Positions 5,465-6,889 of a stretch of 6,889 nucleotides of DNA are shown piece after piece; the first letter of the stretch is position 1, and every line of letters starts with the position of its first letter. The translations under genes were made by a program, and so were the position numbers. Source of the stretch: CAYSWS01 sp965603395 (GTDB lineage Bacteria > Patescibacteriota > WWE3 > UBA101185 > UBA10185). Below the pieces are notes generated by a model that was not told where the DNA came from, did no database searches, and saw nothing but the letters and a program-made list of their open reading frames with translations. The stretch lies in contig CBFDCV010000029.1 of assembly GCA_965603395.1 (NCBI GenBank), positions 1-6,889 of the forward strand, written 5' to 3'.

Positions 5465-6889
5465 ATGCTCAAACTTTCGGATCCGGTAGCGGCTATTCCA
5501 AAAATCGGCCCTAAATACAAAACTTTACTGGCTAAGTTGGGTATTTTTACTGTGGAAAGTCTTTTGTATCATTTCCCATTTAGGTACGATGATTTTTCCG
5601 AAGTGAAAAAGATCAAGGACGTACAGGCGGGTGATCTGGCCACTGTGCAAGGAGTGCTTGGTCCGATTAAAAACATTTACACCCGTTACCGCAAACGCCT
5701 CACTGAGGCGGTGGTAGAGGATGATTCGGGTAGTTTAAAGCTCATCTGGTTTAATAGCCACTATTTGAAAAAAACCTTAAAACCGGGCCAGAAATATAAT
5801 TTCAGCGGCAAGGTCAACAAGCATGGCAGTAAGCTAAGTATGATCGCTCCTTCATACGAGTTAGCCGGAGAAAAAACCATCAATACCGGCAGGCTCGTAC
5901 CTATCTATCCGGAGACCGGTGGCCTGTCATCCAAATGGATCAGAACAAAGGTCAAGGAGGTGTTCGACAAAGAAATACCACTAGAAGAATTCTTACCTGA
6001 GGAGATATTAAAGATCGAACATTTCCCTGAGTTTGACCAAGCCCTGCATTCATTCCATTTTCCTGACTCATTGATGGAAGCTTCCAAAGCCAAAAAGAGA
6101 TTTCAGCTGGAAGAATTTTTTGTTGAACTCATGAAAGTGGAAAAAAGAAAACAAGCTTGGTCTGTGAAAATGAAAGCCAATAAAATCACTAACAATAAAA
6201 AACACCAAGAAAAGCTGGATAAACTGATCGAAAAACTACCGTTTAGACTCACACAATCACAAAAAGAAGCTTTAGAGGACATTTTAAACGACCTACAAGA
6301 TGAAAGCCCCATGAATAGGCTCTTAGAGGGCGATGTGGGAACGGGAAAGACCATTGTAACCGTCATAGCCTCCTATTTAACGTTTTTGAACGGCCAAAAC
6401 GTGCTTTACATGGCTCCTACCGAGATTTTATCTAAGCAGCACTTCGAAACATATAAAAACTTACTAGAGCCTCTTGGAGTGGAAATTACACAACTTACAT
6501 CTGCCACGGCAAAAAAACCAACCAAGCAGCCATATATAATTGTGGGAACACACGCTCTGCTGTACAAAGAAAAATATCAAAACGTGGGCTTGATAGTTAT
6601 AGACGAACAACACAGGTTCGGAGTAGAGCAAAGAGCCAAGTTAGTGGAAATGAACAAGGGGAACGAGACGCCGCATTTGTTAACCATGACCGCCACTCCT
6701 ATACCCAGAACTTTAGCTTTAACTATTTATGGGGACTTAGAGATTTCTCAACTCATGCCTATCCCGGAAAAACATAAAGTGGTTAATACTAAGGTTATTG
6801 CGGAAAAAAACAGAGAGGAAGCTTTTGAGTGGATCAAAAAGAAAGGTGAGCAAACATTTATTGTGTGTCCTTTCATCGAAGAATCATCT
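5465..6889 (+). CDS. recG: ATP-dependent DNA helicase RecG, N-terminal two thirds (3' end outside window)
   Basis: RecG is a cytoplasmic superfamily 2 motor that remodels stalled replication forks and Holliday junctions in DNA repair and recombination. The window holds the first 475 residues; related RecG proteins are about 690 long. The N-terminus (IPKIGPKYKTLLAKLGIFTVE, then LLYHFPFRYDD) matches the helix-hairpin-helix-like RecG start. An OB-fold wedge domain that grips the junction follows at about 55-150 (VVEDDSGSLKLIWFN, FSGKV, PIYPETGGLS). The first helicase domain has the Q-motif-like FRLTQSQKEA, Walker A GDVGTGKT at 289-296, APTEIL, the DEQHRFGVEQR box at 380-390 (Walker B DEQH) and TATPIPRTLA from 409. 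GDVGSGKT is more usual, so the threonine is a mild variant. The second helicase domain and C-terminus are missing only because the window ends. The ATG at 5465 is set by an in-frame TAG at 5453 and has no Shine-Dalgarno site. Confidence 0.96.
   Translation, partial: MLKLSDPVAAIPKIGPKYKTLLAKLGIFTVESLLYHFPFRYDDFSEVKKIKDVQAGDLATVQGVLGPIKNIYTRYRKRLTEAVVEDDSGSLKLIWFNSHYLKKTLKPGQKYNFSGKVNKHGSKLSMIAPSYELAGEKTINTGRLVPIYPETGGLSSKWIRTKVKEVFDKEIPLEEFLPEEILKIEHFPEFDQALHSFHFPDSLMEASKAKKRFQLEEFFVELMKVEKRKQAWSVKMKANKITNNKKHQEKLDKLIEKLPFRLTQSQKEALEDILNDLQDESPMNRLLEGDVGTGKTIVTVIASYLTFLNGQNVLYMAPTEILSKQHFETYKNLLEPLGVEITQLTSATAKKPTKQPYIIVGTHALLYKEKYQNVGLIVIDEQHRFGVEQRAKLVEMNKGNETPHLLTMTATPIPRTLALTIYGDLEISQLMPIPEKHKVVNTKVIAEKNREEAFEWIKKKGEQTFIVCPFIEESS

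Noticed and set aside
6332..6355. Walker A variant GDVGTGKT in RecG as evidence of altered function
   Set aside because: Ser to Thr at this position keeps the P-loop pattern (GxGKT), and all neighbouring helicase motifs are intact.
5905..6366. Two minus-strand frames inside recG
   Set aside because: They are antisense to well-conserved RecG coding sequence and show no start signals.
1..6889. Recoded TGA (genetic code 25)
   Set aside because: No in-frame TGA occurs in any of the coding regions. All complete genes happen to end in TAA or TAG, but six genes are too few for that to mean anything.
1..6889. Mobile elements, CRISPR repeats, tRNA genes or long direct repeats
   Set aside because: Reading both strands shows no transposase, integrase, regularly spaced repeat or tRNA-like fold; the only clear inverted repeats are the two terminators.

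Overview
The window is an ordinary-looking bacterial chromosomal segment, A+T-rich by eye, with housekeeping genes and a small block of unrecognised genes. It contains the 3' end of pheT (phenylalanyl-tRNA synthetase beta), a complete bifunctional class A penicillin-binding protein on the opposite strand, two small genes of unknown function, a complete tyrS (tyrosyl-tRNA synthetase), a 50-residue basic membrane peptide, and the first two thirds of recG (branched-DNA helicase). There is no rRNA, tRNA, CRISPR array, transposase or phage gene. The peptidoglycan synthase points to a walled bacterium. No coding region has an in-frame TGA, so a TGA-recoding lineage is unlikely. The tight packing, the PBP with a basic cytoplasmic tail and an Ig-like C-terminal extension, and the promoters that leave no room for a ribosome binding site fit a candidate-phyla-radiation (Patescibacteria) genome. 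That placement is inference; no taxonomic marker was tested.

Layout: pheT (1-543, +) and the PBP gene (545-3253, -) converge with one base between their stop codons. A 120-base region (3254-3373) then holds divergent promoters. To the right, a near-consensus promoter drives a 71-aa gene that has a textbook Shine-Dalgarno sequence and is followed by an intrinsic terminator. A 98-aa gene follows, also with a strong Shine-Dalgarno sequence and its own terminator. tyrS starts 26 bases after that terminator. The 50-aa gene overlaps the tyrS stop by one base, and recG begins 19 bases later and runs off the right edge.

The most notable signal is promoter geometry. The PBP gene, tyrS and recG each have an extended -10 element (TGnTAnnnT) ending 6 or 7 bases before the ATG. 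Transcription would then start at or within a base of the start codon, giving leaderless mRNAs. In tyrS and recG an in-frame stop codon lies inside the -10 element, so the start cannot lie further upstream. The two small unknown genes use the opposite arrangement, with strong Shine-Dalgarno sites and, for the first, a leader of about 30 bases. Two initiation modes therefore seem to sit side by side. No clearly new multi-gene system is visible; the two small genes and the tyrS-coupled membrane peptide are the best candidates for undescribed biology.
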